From: Jacaranda mimosifolia
Taxonomy: Eukaryota > Streptophyta > Magnoliopsida > Lamiales > Bignoniaceae
Assembly (NCBI GenBank): GCA_018894105.1
Contig: CM032123.1
Coordinates: forward strand, 4,527,001 to 4,591,000
Length of the DNA stretch: 64,000 nt
Direction: 5' to 3'
Below, piece by piece: positions 10,611 through 23,862 of the stretch (positions are counted from its first letter, which is position 1; every line of letters starts with the position of its first letter). The notes below the pieces were generated by a model that worked only from the letters and a program-made list of their open reading frames with translations, did no database searches and was not told where the DNA came from. The position numbers and the translations under genes were made by a program.

Positions 10611-13091
10611 AGATCAAAATTCTCTGAGAAAACACACAATGTCAACAAAATGAATTGAAGAACCTTCTGGCATCTATTCATATGAATAAGAAGAAGAAAT
10701 CCCAGTCAGCGAAGGCTGGGGGTGGAGGGGGGGTACCCCTTACTTCTTTCGTAGGTTTGAAACATTCTTTCGAACTCCTACAAACAATATATGGATTATA
10801 TGCATGTATATGATTAGCTGAGCTGAGACTTAAGACAGAAACATCCATCAAGTACTGTTGCATCCTTACAGATTTGTATCCTTTTTCTCAGTCGAATGAT
10901 CCATTTATCAACTGTTTCTATGGCAGATCATTTTCTTGCAAGTTTATGGAGGTAATTAAAGGGCATAAGCATAAGCTTGTCTTCTTTGTCCAGAAATCAG
11001 GGCCAGTATCCTTTCATTTGTCAGTTTCTTTCCTTTCGTACCAGTTTAAATGAAGTTGTATGTGAGTAAGCATGAACTTACTTTGATAATTAATTTAAAA
11101 TCAATTTTAAAAGGATCATATTATTATTTTCTTTTTCATTATTATTGGGGCCGTCCCTTCCTACCCATTAAAAAAATATCTTGATATTTTTTATGGTCCT
11201 GTCAAATTGATAATTATTTTTTATGCAACGAAGTAGTTGATTCCTTTGTTTCAAATTGAAAAACAACAGTCATAAAAACTTTGTCAAAGAAAAAATAGTC
11301 TTTATTTTTTAATTTTTTATCAAATATTTTGAATCTTGAATTGTCATAATTTTTGTTTATATTCATCAAATTATACTGTCTCTACAAATCGAAAAAAGAG
11401 CACAGCCACTCCCCGCAAAAAAAATAAATAAATTAAAATAAAATCTGAAACTAAGAGTTGGAGCAATTTCCAACCTTATTCAGGCCATACCTGGAAGGAT
11501 TCTCACGTGATATTACAAAGACCAACGATCTTTGGTTGACTAGAAGCTCATGTAAATTCAAGTAAATGCCTATAGGGTTGAACAGTGGAGCTAATCTCCA
11601 TTAAGAAGAGGACTAAAAACCTTATATTATTGAATTACATCATAATCAAACAACCAAACTTTATATTTAGAATCCCATAATGTCAACCATAGGATGGTTA
11701 TATTTTTTTGTGCATTAAGTGGCAAGTACACATCAAAGGATTATGATGTTTAAGAACCAAAAATATATAAAATAATGTTGAAAAAATCCACCAAATGGGC
11801 ACTCATGCACATGGTATTGATTGTCCTACCATTTTATTGACAAATTATTTGAAATTTAAGTTGCAATATTTCTAAAGTCATGCTTTTATTATTTTATTTG
11901 TCATTTACAAAGTAATAGTGTTTAAAAATATACTTAAAAATCCAAAATCTTGAGGAAGAAAATATAACTAAACTTAGTTGTAAGTTGGTTGCCTTTGTAA
12001 AACGTTCATACATAAGATCACGATAGATATTATATCAGATATGAATTGTAATAAAATATTTCTCATTCCTACATCTTATAAATGATATCATTCTCTTAGT
12101 TCTTGAAAAGTTTTTCCTATTTTTAATTTTATTATTTGATTATCTTGTTTAAATTTGGACCTACTATTTAGGAGTCCTGTCAAAATATCTTCAGAAACAA
12201 TTTCTTCATATTGCATATGAGAATTTGATATTTTATATAATCAAGCCTACCTAATATACTTTTAACGTGAAATCAACTTTAGTAAATTGCTCACATTGCT
12301 ACTAAGTCCCACATTTTATTAAACCAAATTTGACTCACACCTTCAAAAGGTGGAAGTTCAACGCTTTAGTAACAATGAATTTTAACATAAAATTATCACA
12401 AGAACATTATTGCTCCAAAATTGAGAAGGAATGATACGAAGAAGAAGAAAAATGAAAAAGAAAAAAAGAAGTAAGGCGGTGAACTTCTTGATCCAGTTAG
12501 TATTGGGCATGATGTAACAATACCTTATGCCCAAATCTGTCAGAAACCCATCAAAGTAATGTGGTTGACCCAAGAAAGAGCCGATTTTCTCTTAGGGCCT
12601 TACTATGGTTCTCGACAATATCTTAATCAAGATAGTATTTTGTTTCAACAAAAATTTATGGCAAAGGGTCCAGCGTCAGTATTTGGTCTGATGGGTGGGA
12701 AGATCGACTGATGGATGGGTTTGGATCCAAAATTGTCGAGTGGATACGAAAGAAGTTGATACAAAGTCTCCATACATAGACATAGATCATGATTTGCAGG
12801 AACGGTCGCGGGAATCGGAATGGAGGGTGAGGTTCCAATTCCATTGTAATGTCGCATGGGTTCCGCATTTTTTTTTTTTTTGGTTAAATTATTCAAAAAA
12901 TTCAAATAAATAATGAAAAATATGAAAATATTTAAAACTCTGTTTCTTACTTATATAAAGAAATTAACATAATTTTGGATATCACAAATCAATGTTATAG
13001 ACTACATTAGCTTAACAAAGCTCATAAATATTAGAAAAGTTATTGTACAGCATAATAAAGATAAAATAATTATAATAAAATTAATTTAATA
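10611..13091. other. intergenic spacer
   Basis: No gene seen. A G-box (TCACGTGA) sits at 11503-11510 in a stretch shared with 37.7 kb. A patch at 12660-12870 is higher in GC and looks like the tip of an unidentified repeat; its short ORFs on both strands match no family I know. Confidence 0.5.
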
Positions 13092-16000
13092 CTAGTTCCA
13101 TGTGGAGTGTTGAGGGGGTATAAAATCATAATTATCTGTTTCAGAAGGATTATGAAATTGGCTCGACGAGTAACCTTCCATGTGGAGATAAAATGAAGAA
13201 TAGGTACCAAAAGGTCCAGGTCGATGATTTATAGATTGGTTAGATGAATTATAACCAAAATAATATAATGAGAAAATATTATAAGATGGTTGTGCATATG
13301 GCAGCGGCTCATCACCATGATGATAATCTCCAAATCCCCAATAACCAATGCTGCGATTATTACTCGAAGAAGATCCATAATCATGTCCACGATATCTAAT
13401 GCTTCTGGAAGAAAAATGATCATGATATCTGTTGCATGCATATTCAGAGTGTCCTTCCAACTGACTATGTTTGCCACTAGTATTGCTCAATTCATTATTA
13501 AATTCACGATATGCATAGTCAGTGCTATTGAAGGACGAAGAATCATAATATCTATTTTGTCTTCCAGTGGAATTGTCATGGCTTCTATCATCATAGCGAC
13601 AAGAGTGGTTGCGAGAGGACAAATTACTATCATAATTTCTCTGCAGATTATCAAAATACTCCATAAGCCAACTTTGTTGATAATCTCCTGGGCCCAGACT
13701 TCGCATATGCTCATCAACACTTCTATATCTTCCTCTAGATGTTCTACCAAGATGGGAATGATCATTAGCACTTCACAAAGTCAGCCAAAAATCGACGTTT
13801 CTCCTCTATTCCTGGACGATAACCATGGTCAGTATCTTAAGTTGCATAATATTTTTTATCTCCTTGTGCCCACGTCATCCCAATGTTATATTGACTATCA
13901 TGATAGTCTTGACCACCTGTATCAGCATGTCTTTTACCACCACCACCATCATGTGGTCCTTGATCATCATTCCCATCATCACTATCATTAGTTTCATCAC
14001 TGTTACTGGTTTTATCACTGTTATCACTTTCATGATTTACTTGAACATTGTTTTTCCCTTTTGTTGTCTTGACAATGCATTGACTGTTCTTTTTTTGGCA
14101 CCCCTTAGAGCATTAATTGTCAAATTATCATCTTCTTCCTCTGGTTTTGCATCTAACCACTCTGTATCATCTAGTAATAGAGGCACCTCATTCTCTCGGG
14201 TCTACTCATCCAAAATGTCATCATCATGGAATTTTTTATTAAGATCAATAGGAAAATCATAATCATTATCCTCTTTCTTATGTTGAATGTTTCGCACCCT
14301 GAGTCACATATTATAGTGGACATAAACTAACTTATGCAGCTTTGCCATAGCCAAACGATTGCGAAGTTTTGTGTGTATTAATGACCATGTGCTCCAATTC
14401 CTTTCACAACCAATAGATGTGCATGTTTGGCTTAGAACTTTGATAGCAATTTTTCTAAGGTGAGGAGCTTCATAACCATAATTAATCCACCATTCAACTG
14501 ATACAAAATATTAAAAAAAAAATCAAAACAATAATTTTGATGATGCAGAAAAGATTGTGATTATGATAACACTTAATAAACAATAGATAATACCTAGTAA
14601 AGTGCTTTTTACTGCTCTCCTCACAAGAAGAGACCTAAACTCTCCTATCTTGTCATGAAATAACTTAATTTAATAACAAACATAACACAAAAACTGTTAT
14701 ACTTGACAAAGTAAATATTTATAAAAATGTCAAATTATTGCGTTTACCTCATTGAGAGCTTGAGCTTGTGCTTCTAGGTCAGGTTCAAGCCCTATGATTA
14801 CAGCTTTAAGCCCTTGTCTCACCTTATCAGTATACACACAAGTTCCAAAATATTGAAGTGTGGGGTTCAAAAAATATGCCAAAGTACATATTTATGTATA
14901 GTTATTAGTTATATATAACTATACTAAATGAAAAAATATATTAAATGACATATGCTATTTACTTGCAGCATACAAGTGCCGGTGCAATTGTCTGTACCAC
15001 CACTCATCAATAATATCCCAATAATTTTTTCAATCCTTAGTTGCCTCTTTTATTGCGAGCTTCGCTCTGTCCATGGCTTTATATATAATAGCCAATGTGG
15101 GTTTTGTATATTGATTTACAAGTCTTAGAACTCTAGTAAGTGGCTCCATAACATATTGGATTTCTCGCCCCCCCCCCCCCTTTCCAAAATTTTGGATCCA
15201 ATATTATTTTGTACACCCTATCTGCATCTTTTCGTCTTCTAGAATTATACTATTTCCACTCTAATGCGGTGCACATTTTTCACAAATTCAATTGGTGTCG
15301 AATAAGGCTCTCAATGGCGATAAATTCAATAGCAAATCTTGTGATCCCCGATCTCAATAATTCTCTATCATTTGTATATATTTTCATCAGATTCACAAAT
15401 TTATCACTATTATATATAAAACTTGTAATCTGTTTTGCCTTTTCCATTTATTTCTTTACTTTGGTCATCTTTCCAATATCTTCTAACATCAGGTCAATAC
15501 AATGTGCTGCACATGGTGACCAAAACAGATATGGCCTTTCCAACATCAAAGCTTCACCAGCTGCTTTATTTGCACTTTCACTATCTATAACTACATGTAC
15601 AACATTTTTCTCCCCTACCTCATCAATTACTTTATTCAAAAAAGAGAAAATATAGCTAGCTGACTTTATTTTATTGGTACAGTCTACTGAGGAATGAAAA
15701 ATCATTATGATCGCAATATATCATGACATTTATGATGGGATGTTTATTATGGGAGCTCCAACCATCAGACATAATTGTGCACCCATAGTCCCCATCAATT
15801 TCTTCCACTTCCCCATCTAAATAAATCCCACTAATTTGTCGTCCCAATGGCCCTTTTATTCCTAGCCTTGCCTCAACAATAATATTAATTAGGGATTGAT
15901 AATAAGGACCGCTATCAGCCTCATGAAATGAGATAGCATTGAATAAAAACCACTTTGAAATAGACTTACCAACTTCTTTTACCTTTTGGGGCGCAAATCA

Positions 16001-16687
16001 ATTTTTGGTATTTTTTTGTTTTGATGGGAACATAGAAGGATTAATCCCACCTAAAGGCTTATTGGATCTCCCATTCAAGCTAAAACAATACGGCATTTCT
16101 CTCTTTGTACCTGTTCCTGGCCCTTGAGATAAACCAGCACCAAAGTGCCTTATAATTACAAAAAATGAAGTTCATATAAGTGTTTATATAAATATATAAT
16201 GGCATACTATAAATTGAAATTGGACATCCATAGCGATGGTGCATCTCTTCTTCATAACTAGCCATTTAACAACTTTCTCTCATAGCGTTCCTTAATTGCT
16301 TTATTTCTATTTGTGACAAACCTTCTTCATTAGCATTGTCACTGCAAAATTCATCTTCATCTCCACTAATATTTTCGTTATTAAGTGCATATCTATCCAT
16401 GGTTTCTTCTTGGATTGCACTTATAGTTGTTTCTTTCTTGTTTCTTTCTTCTTTTTCATTACATCTCTAGCAATTTTAGATTCTTAAAGATGCTTTCGGA
16501 GTATTTGTGATATGCCTTTAGGAGATTTTATATATGGCTCCACATTTCTCGACACATGTGCAATATATCGTTTTAGTCTTGTTATTCCACCATTGATAAC
16601 TTTGCTGCAATATTTGCATTTTATAGTTTTCCGACCATCACCTATAGGATCACCAAAATCCTAACCAACATCTCGTTTTAGAGCCAT
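13092..16687 (-). pseudogene. decayed hAT-superfamily transposase (BED finger, DUF659, hAT dimerisation)
   Basis: Reading on the minus strand from ATG at 16687, a BED-like finger (CKYC at about 16620) is followed by a linker. A DUF659-type core contains YGCTIMSDGWSSHNKHPIIN near 15.8 kb and AHCIDLMLEDIGK at 15.45-15.52 kb. Then comes the hAT C-terminal region (GCERNWSTWSLIHTKLRNRL, about 14.4 kb). An acidic tail and a Tyr/Ser/Asn-rich tail run to 13092. It is not functional. Stops replace Trp at 16661-16663 (TAG), 15030-15032 (TGA) and 14202-14204 (TAG), and an expected Arg at 14304-14306 (TGA). Frameshifts also occur and later finger ligands look lost (RYIAH, VEPY). A 13-base C run lies at 15168-15180. 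Terminal inverted repeats were not identified. Confidence 0.85.
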
Positions 16688-18398
16688 CCTAAAATATACA
16701 CAAAATAAAACATTAGTAAATATAAATAAAGACATAAATATTTATAAATCTAACAAAATAAAGACATAAATATTTATGTCTAACTAAAGAAAGACATAGA
16801 TATTTATAAATCTAACAAAATAAAGACTCTAACTAAATAAAGACAAAAATATAACATCTAACTAAATAATTCTAAAAATCTCATTTGAATAATTATAAAT
16901 CTAATAATATTTAAAATTTGAAATAAAAAAGAAGTAATTAAATAAGCATATCTATCACCTTTTAGGACACCATGATAAGAAGCCTTAGACAATTAATATT
17001 TTCCTATAATTATAAACACAATATTTATTTATTCTGAAGGAACCAAACTTTTATGCTAGAACTTGTAGAAGAATGGTGGTGTGATGAGTTGAATTTATAG
17101 GCGTAGTAGCTTCAATTTTAATAATTGAAAATAATATTTTTTTAATAAAAGTAAAATTATTGAGGCTCAATAATTTATAGCTTGATTGAAGATTCTTTTG
17201 TTTAGTTTCACATGCCAATTGGTATTCTGCCAAGTACAATAATTTCGATTCCTTCTCTATCTTCTTCCCTCTGAAAGCTTGCACAACAATGTTCCACCAC
17301 ACATCACCACATCTACCATTTCCCAAGTACCCCACCCCATATCACCACTCTGCCATTACCCAAGTACCCCACCCCACATCTCATAATTCCTTTTTCTTTC
17401 ACTACCACCATAGCCCCATTCCGTTCTGATATGTTCTCGTTCCATTCCACCTTTTGTCGATCCTTCGATAAATTAGCCACGTATTGTCATCCCAACCACA
17501 ACAACATTCCATGCCGGTACAATGGAACCCCATGGCCAATTCGATTTCGATCCGATCGAGACGCCGATCCAACAAACCATGACACAAATAGAGCCAGGGG
17601 GTTGAGAGGAGCAGTCATCCCCCCTTAAAATTTTGAAATTTTATTTTTTGTATTGAAAATGTTAAAATATTATAATTTTGCCATCTCTCAAATTATAAAA
17701 TGGCCTTTCCTTTTATTGAGGATGTACCCGCGGGTATAGGTTGAATTTTGCCATGTCTATTTCTAGCATCCATATTGGTAATGTGTACTTAAGTTGACTT
17801 TTGTTTTTAATTTAATGTTGAGTATTTGTGTAAAATAAACGGGGTTTGACATTCGATTTTCAAGACCGCAGGTCGGCCGTATTTGTGGCGTGAATTGTGG
17901 GTAGACCGTTAAGTTAAATGATTACACATATCGCCTAGTTGGTGTTGTAGATCGATATACTAGCTTGCTTCTACTGTATGGCCTAGCTTTTATTTGCTTC
18001 TACGTTAAGCCTATATTAGTAGTTTATTACATTATATGTGAGTACTAGATGTAGTTACGTAATTTGATGGAGGTGGGGACCTGATATTCAATACATGGTT
18101 TCTCTTCTTCAAATGAGCACTCCAAATTTAGTCTAATATTAATTAATACTTCGACCTATATAATTTAGTATTTAAATTCAAGGATATTTAAGGCTAAAGT
18201 AAATTATTATTATTATTATTATTATTATTATGCTGGTAGCTACATTTGACTATAAACAAGATGATTATTTTCAGTATATTATGTCTCATTAATGTCTTGT
18301 TAATAATAATAATTTACAAAATTGTTTTACGTAATATGCTATTAACTTTGTAAAATTACCTCATTCGACTTTTAGCTTGTGAACCTCAGCCAGGAATG
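16688..18398. other. spacer beside the hAT element
   Basis: From 16.7 to 17.0 kb there are short AT-rich direct repeats of the type AAATAAAGACATAAATATTTA. At 17.4-17.6 kb is a GC-richer patch of unknown origin, followed by a GAGCCAGGGGG-type sequence resembling the end of another repeat. No gene is seen. Confidence 0.45.
18203..18231. repeat. (ATT)n microsatellite
   Basis: About nine tandem ATT units. Confidence 0.9.
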
Positions 18399-18406
18399 GG
18401 AAGAGG

Positions 18407-19210
18407 TAGGGCTGTGAATGGATATTCAAAAATTCGCTTATCGTTCACATTCGTATCTAGTTATACAAAATTTATCTGCATTCATTTAAAGCGGATATTA
18501 TCCGTACTCGATTAGTAGATATCCGATTATAAATGAATGCGGATATAGTAAATGTGTATCCGATTCGAATGTATATTTATTAAATAATATAATATTTATA
18601 TTTTTTAATAAAAATCTCATAATCCATATATGTATATATAAATTATAATTGAAGAATTGGGAAGAAAAAAGAATAAATTTAAAAATTATTGTAATATAGA
18701 TAAAAACTTGAAGAATAAAGTTGATCAATATAATTATTGTTGGTTGAATTTACAATTAATATACTTAAATGCCATTATTATTAATAAGTACTTATAATCA
18801 ATTATAAAGTCAATTATTAATTAGAAATTATGATATTTATTTGATTGCTTTCATTTTAATTAAATTATATAGTTATTTCTATTAATTAAATTTTGTATTT
18901 ATTATAGGTTCATAGATTCACGCTTTTGGATATTCATAAATGGATATTTAAATAATTATCATTGAATATGAATGTAAAATAATAATTCGAATACTAATAA
19001 GTTTAATAAAATATGAATGCATCTAAATAATTATAATTAAATACGAATATATCTTAATTCAATCGATATCCGACGGATACGAATTTGGATATCATTTTTA
19101 AATATCCATCAAATTCGTATCCATATCCGTATCCGAATATTCAAAAAGTTAAACGGATAAAAATATAAAAATAATGTACCCGATCCGTTTAATATTTGTT
19201 TACACCCCTA
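18407..19210. mobile_element. hAT-type non-autonomous element (about 0.8 kb)
   Basis: The left end TAGGGCTGTGAATG and the reverse-complemented right end TAGGGGTGTAAACA are inverted repeats typical of hAT MITEs. They are flanked by an 8-bp target duplication with one mismatch: GGAAGAGG at 18399-18406 and GGAATAGG at 19211-19218. The inside is AT-rich with many GGATATCCGAAT-like subrepeats and no coding capacity. Confidence 0.8.
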
Positions 19211-19218
19211 GGAATAGG

Positions 19219-19420
19219 CCAGACTATTCGTCAAGGCCTATGACCTAGCCTATTTATGACCTACCTAGGCCCAACCTATTTAATAAAAAGGCTAAGTCAA
19301 GACTTAAAAAGTAGCTTTTTTAATTAAATAGGCTAGGTTTAAGCTTTTTCAAAAGCTCGCAAAGCCTAACAGGCAAGCTCGTTTATCCTTCTTCATATAA
19401 AAAAAATAATATTCATAATA
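19219..19420. repeat. low-complexity AGGCCTA-rich fragment, possible MITE remnant
   Basis: Repeated GGCCTA/TAGGCT words (about 19220-19385) resemble the body of hAT-type MITEs. Only one end can be seen. Confidence 0.3.
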
Positions 19421-19554
19421 TAGTATTAAATAGTTAAGTCAAAATTTTCAATAACAAAATACGTTAAGTAACAACAATTTTTATTTTATAATAATAATTA
19501 TAATATAAGTTTAATACTTACAATAAATTAATGGTATCTAAATTATCATTACTT

Positions 19555-20656
19555 TCACATACATACATTGACTAATATGGTAACAACATAAATATAGTTA
19601 GATGACAAACTACTACTTAAAAGAAGATGCACAAAATGAGCCTTGGCACCTTTGGTCATACTCATAACCCAGAAAGCATCCATGAGTGGTTTATTTGGAG
19701 CCAAGTGGTGAGTAGCGTTGATTTGATCATCCATGGACAAAGTCTTGTATTTCAACGAGTGCCTCGAACAAAAAACTCCTCAAGGAAGAGTCCAAATCAG
19801 TTTGTTGTGGTAGTGGTTGTAGCAGCTTCTTAGCAATATTCCCCAGGGCTATTTTGGTGGATTCAACCAATGTCCCAATCAAGTTCTTCAACTTACTAAC
19901 ATTAGGATCAATCCTCTTCCGCTTGCCAACTGACAAGGCCTTTTTTTCATACCTGACGAGGATGGTGGAGTGACAAAGATAGCATCAAAATTAGCATCAT
20001 TAACCAAGGTGTTTGCACCAGGTGTATCAGCATTATTAGCAGACTTTTCCTCTTCATCACCATGAACACCATGCAACAACTCCTGAACTATGTCAGCTAC
20101 GTCAAACGTTTGATCTCCCATGGCCCTATTGTTGCTGAAAATATCCACCCAACTCGAGTAACATGGGTGCGACTTCCCTATCAACTTAGCTACATCAGCT
20201 TGCACCTAAACAACATATTTTACTATGCCAATTTATCGAATAACATATATGGAAAGTTAAATTAAACAAGCAGTTATGTACCTTGACATACTCGGCCTAA
20301 ACAGATTCAGACTCAACTATGATCATATGAGTGGATGCATCCATTGTAACCCACCCTTTTTCACTACAACCGATGATACCTTGTAATGTTGCATGTGTCT
20401 TTTTCTATATTTGAAACTTTGATTTAATATGTTTCACTAGAATGCCATTAGTAGGGAGTTTTTCACGTAACATAGACTCCAACCTGACCATTTAACCACC
20501 TTTGAAAGAGCCATCGCAATGCCAACCACTCGCTTGCAAGCTTTTCAAGGCATGTATCAAAACCTCTTTCTCCGAGTGGATCCAAAAACGCCGCGGTCCA
20601 GCAACCCCTTTAATTGATCTGTCTATGTTGTGAAATGAGCACCCAGATTGCGCCAT
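19555..20656 (-). pseudogene. PIF/Harbinger second ORF: Myb/SANT-like protein, decayed
   Basis: On the minus strand from ATG at 20656 the frame follows the Myb/SANT-like protein that accompanies plant PIF/Harbinger transposases. The pattern is HSEKEVLIHALKSLQASGW, SKFQI*KKTHATLQG, then V*AEYVKVQADVAKLIGK, then SHPCYSSWVDIFSNNRAMGD. An intron (about 20281-20207) joins EYVK to VQADVAK. The C-terminal block PLMDAFWVMSMTKGAKAHFV is in a shifted frame. In-frame stops are at 20492-20494 (TAA), 20405-20407 (TAG, Trp expected) and 20297-20299 (TAG, Trp expected). In the family this protein binds DNA and helps the transposase act. Same strand as and downstream of the transposase remnant. Confidence 0.75.
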
Positions 20657-21096
20657 CACCTACATCAATAAAGATAATTTTAGAAATTCATTGCTTAAAC
20701 TTATTTATTGAAGATGTAATATCCATAAATTTGGCGGTCGCACACAACCTTTTTCAGGAAACCAATGACAAAATTTGAATGTTCATAAATGCACATATAG
20801 GAATGAAAACACAAGCGCCCTCACGTCATGTAAAATTCAAACAATTGAATATAATGATATATCATCCATCCCACAAATATTTTCATTCCAAAACACATCT
20901 TCTGAAACCAACAAAGCTAGCACAGAGCAAATGCTATTATAGTTAAGTACATATAAATTGAGACGTAAGAGTTGTAACTGATGGTGTTAATGTTACTTCC
21001 TAAACACTACACAAAGCATATTAATTCATGGAGCGAGCCCCTCTCCATGATTAGTACATATTGGCCGCCAGTGTATCTCACCAATTGCTCTACTCG

Positions 21097-22400
21097 TTAG
21101 AGCTCTCAATATTCTCAGTGTGATCAACATCAGTACTTTGAGTGCCTAATGCTTGGCCATCTAACATTGAAGCCTCTAAAGGATCAACAACCATCATGTA
21201 CGAATCTAATTGTGCAAAAGTGCACAAACCAAGATAATCATATTCTAAACTTTGGTCGGATAGAAAGTAGTACTCTGCACGATGGCCCAGTATCCCTTTA
21301 GAAGCCCAAAAGCCCTCGCAACGACATTGCGTGCCCTATCATGCTTTATGTTGAAATAGTCACATTCGTTTTGAAGTGATAATGCTCCATCGCTCCACTC
21401 ATCAATGCAGTATCTCATACGATGGTATGGAGTCAAAAACCCTTCAACGTTGGCATAGCCAACATCACATAAGTAGTAATTCCCTACAAATAATCATTAA
21501 CCATTTATTATGGTTGTGCCATAAATAAAAACATAAACAAAACTGAAACAATAGGAAGAACATATAATCGCATACCAATAGGGACTTTTAGACCATTTGG
21601 TTTGTTAACCGCTGTGCGTAACACCCTGCTATCTACGGTCGAGCCCTCCCATTCGACAAGAACATAAATGAAATTCATTTCACAGTTGCAGACACCAAGA
21701 ACGTTAACTGCAATCTCACCCTTTCTGCTCCTAATCGTGTTTGTTCGCTCTTTAGTACACGAACCAATACATATGTGCCATCCAGTGCACCCAGACAACC
21801 CTACACATGTACATGTACATGAACAATCTTAAAAAGGATTGAAAACTTGGACTATAAAAAATAAAGTCGAGTAATATTAGGTCTTTCTAAAATTACCTTG
21901 AAACATCGTCATGTATCATTAATTCAATCATCATCAACATGTTGAGGAGCCACAAGAAGTAGTAGACTTATCTTTGTAATAGTTTTAAGACATTGTTTGA
22001 AGTACTTGCTCATTGTTTGTCCGGATCTCTTAAAATTGCGCTTAACAATCCTATTATTCTTATGATGTGCTAAAATAGCTAAAAAGGTGGCAACCTTTTC
22101 AGGGATCTCAACAAATTTTTCAGTTCACAGCCACACCATGTGTTCATTAAATAACAAAGCCACCAAAATACGTTTCGATCCATGCACAAATTATCCAAAC
22201 ATGCATGATTATTGTCCTCTACAATCTCTCTCAAGTGTTTTAATTGATTCGGAATCTTAGAAATGACACTCCACCTCCTAATAACCCGTATACATCTACT
22301 TTCAAGTCTCTCAACATATATACAATAAGCATGAACAAGCAAAAACATGAAAATAAATCTTTGCAGCCAAAAAAAATAAATCCACAAGAGAATACGTATT
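21097..22400 (-). pseudogene. PIF/Harbinger transposase (DDE_Tnp_4, ALP1-like), decayed
   Basis: The minus strand carries, in several frames, an N-terminal block (HLREIVEDNNHACLDNLCMD, 22.2 kb). It is followed by [11 protein letters not shown] with the first catalytic Asp (about 21.77 kb), then [13 protein letters not shown] and [38 protein letters not shown] carries the second Asp (about 21.45 kb), followed by FNIKHDRARNVVARAFGLLK. In active relatives the last block reads VIERxFGLLK and its Glu is the third catalytic residue; here it is Ala. Frameshifts and several stops break the frame. GTAG signals suggest introns before GCLGALD and before NYYLCD. It has the same orientation as the Myb/SANT-like ORF at 19.6-20.7 kb, so both belong to one former element. 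Confidence 0.85.
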
Positions 22401-23862
22401 CTGATATCCCAATCCGTGAGAGTGTCCTACAACAAAACTAACGGGATACACATTTTATTATGCAAAAAGGGCGCACGATACAAATTCCAGATACATGATG
22501 CAAATGATTACCAATGATAAATGTAACAAAATGCACGAACGTGACAAAGATGAAGGACAAGCACTGTCGCACATAATTACATGATAACTAACTCATATTA
22601 TTCAGTAACATACAAAAACAATAACCCATTATGTGCTGAAAAATGAGTAAGAAATCTAAAAATGTGAAAAGAAAGTACATAATCTTTGAATCTTCAAACA
22701 TATTTATTATGTTCTTCAGATTTTACATACAAAGAAACAAATTTTAGATAAAAATCAAATTATACAAATACAAAGATTACTTTTTATCCTACGTTGTTCA
22801 TAACCTAATTCCATAGGCATTAATTTTCACGCCAATCAGATGCTGAAATTTTTTGTGAAGTTTAGAGTGTTGTCAATTAATGTCCCTTAATTGTAAATAT
22901 ACTTAGAGCTAAATTATTCATGCTGCAAAATTTTCTTAGCTAAACAGATGGTAAAGAAGAATTGAAATATGTGATAGTGGAGGATAACAATGAATATTGT
23001 GAAAAGCATCAAAAATTTCTTTTCAGATATGAAAACAGGAAACATAAATATCACACTTGTGCAGCAATGATACAAATGTAAAATTGAAAGAGAAAGGCTT
23101 ACACTTGAAATCTACTAGCATACGTATTTTACTACACAGACACATAAAGACACGTTTTCTTCCCTATTCCACGACCTTCCACATAACGTTATTAACAACT
23201 CAATTGCTGGAATATTAACATATCTCAGCTATGTTCTAGACAAAAAACACTGTTGTGCATCCACATCTGATACACAAAATTGAAAACAGGGCAAAACATA
23301 TATTATGCAATGAGCAAGCAGGTTTTGATACCTCTAAAATAACCTTTTCCATAGAAGAACCTATATTTCTTATTCACCTTAAATGACCACGGCAGCTCCA
23401 CAATTGTACAAAAATGAATCTTCGAACCAACACCCACATGATACACAACCTTTCAAAAAAAAAAAAAAATTGGTCAATATCAAAAGTAAACAAGAAAATG
23501 TATAAAGAGAACACAGCTACACATAAATGACAACAAAATTGGAGATGATAGAAGAACCACACCTCCTTGTTCAATTCTCGACCGAAAAGGGGTTAGGGTT
23601 CATAAGCAGGGGTGAAGACGGATAGCAGAGAGAAATGTATCTGGGGATAAAATTGGAGTGTTGAGGAATGATTAACATGAAGCACATATTTGAAAAAATC
23701 ATCACCTCAATTAAGGGCAATTCTATAAAATTGGCTGTCAATCTTTCAACCAAGTGGGGGTGCGATTCGACCACAACATCAATAACGAGCAATATCATGT
23801 GCAGTGCCGGGATTGGCACAAAATGCGAGCAAGCCTACAGTACCCATATCTGATATCAAACG
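22401..23862. other. AT-rich spacer, possibly 5' part of the Harbinger element
   Basis: No conserved coding sequence. ORFs at 23374-23574 and 23571-23819 (minus) match nothing I recognise. The left end of the Harbinger element may lie here but no inverted repeat was found. Confidence 0.4.

Noticed and set aside
13290..13991. 233-codon plus-strand ORF
   Set aside because: It is the complement of the low-complexity Tyr/Ser/Asn-rich tail of the hAT transposase.
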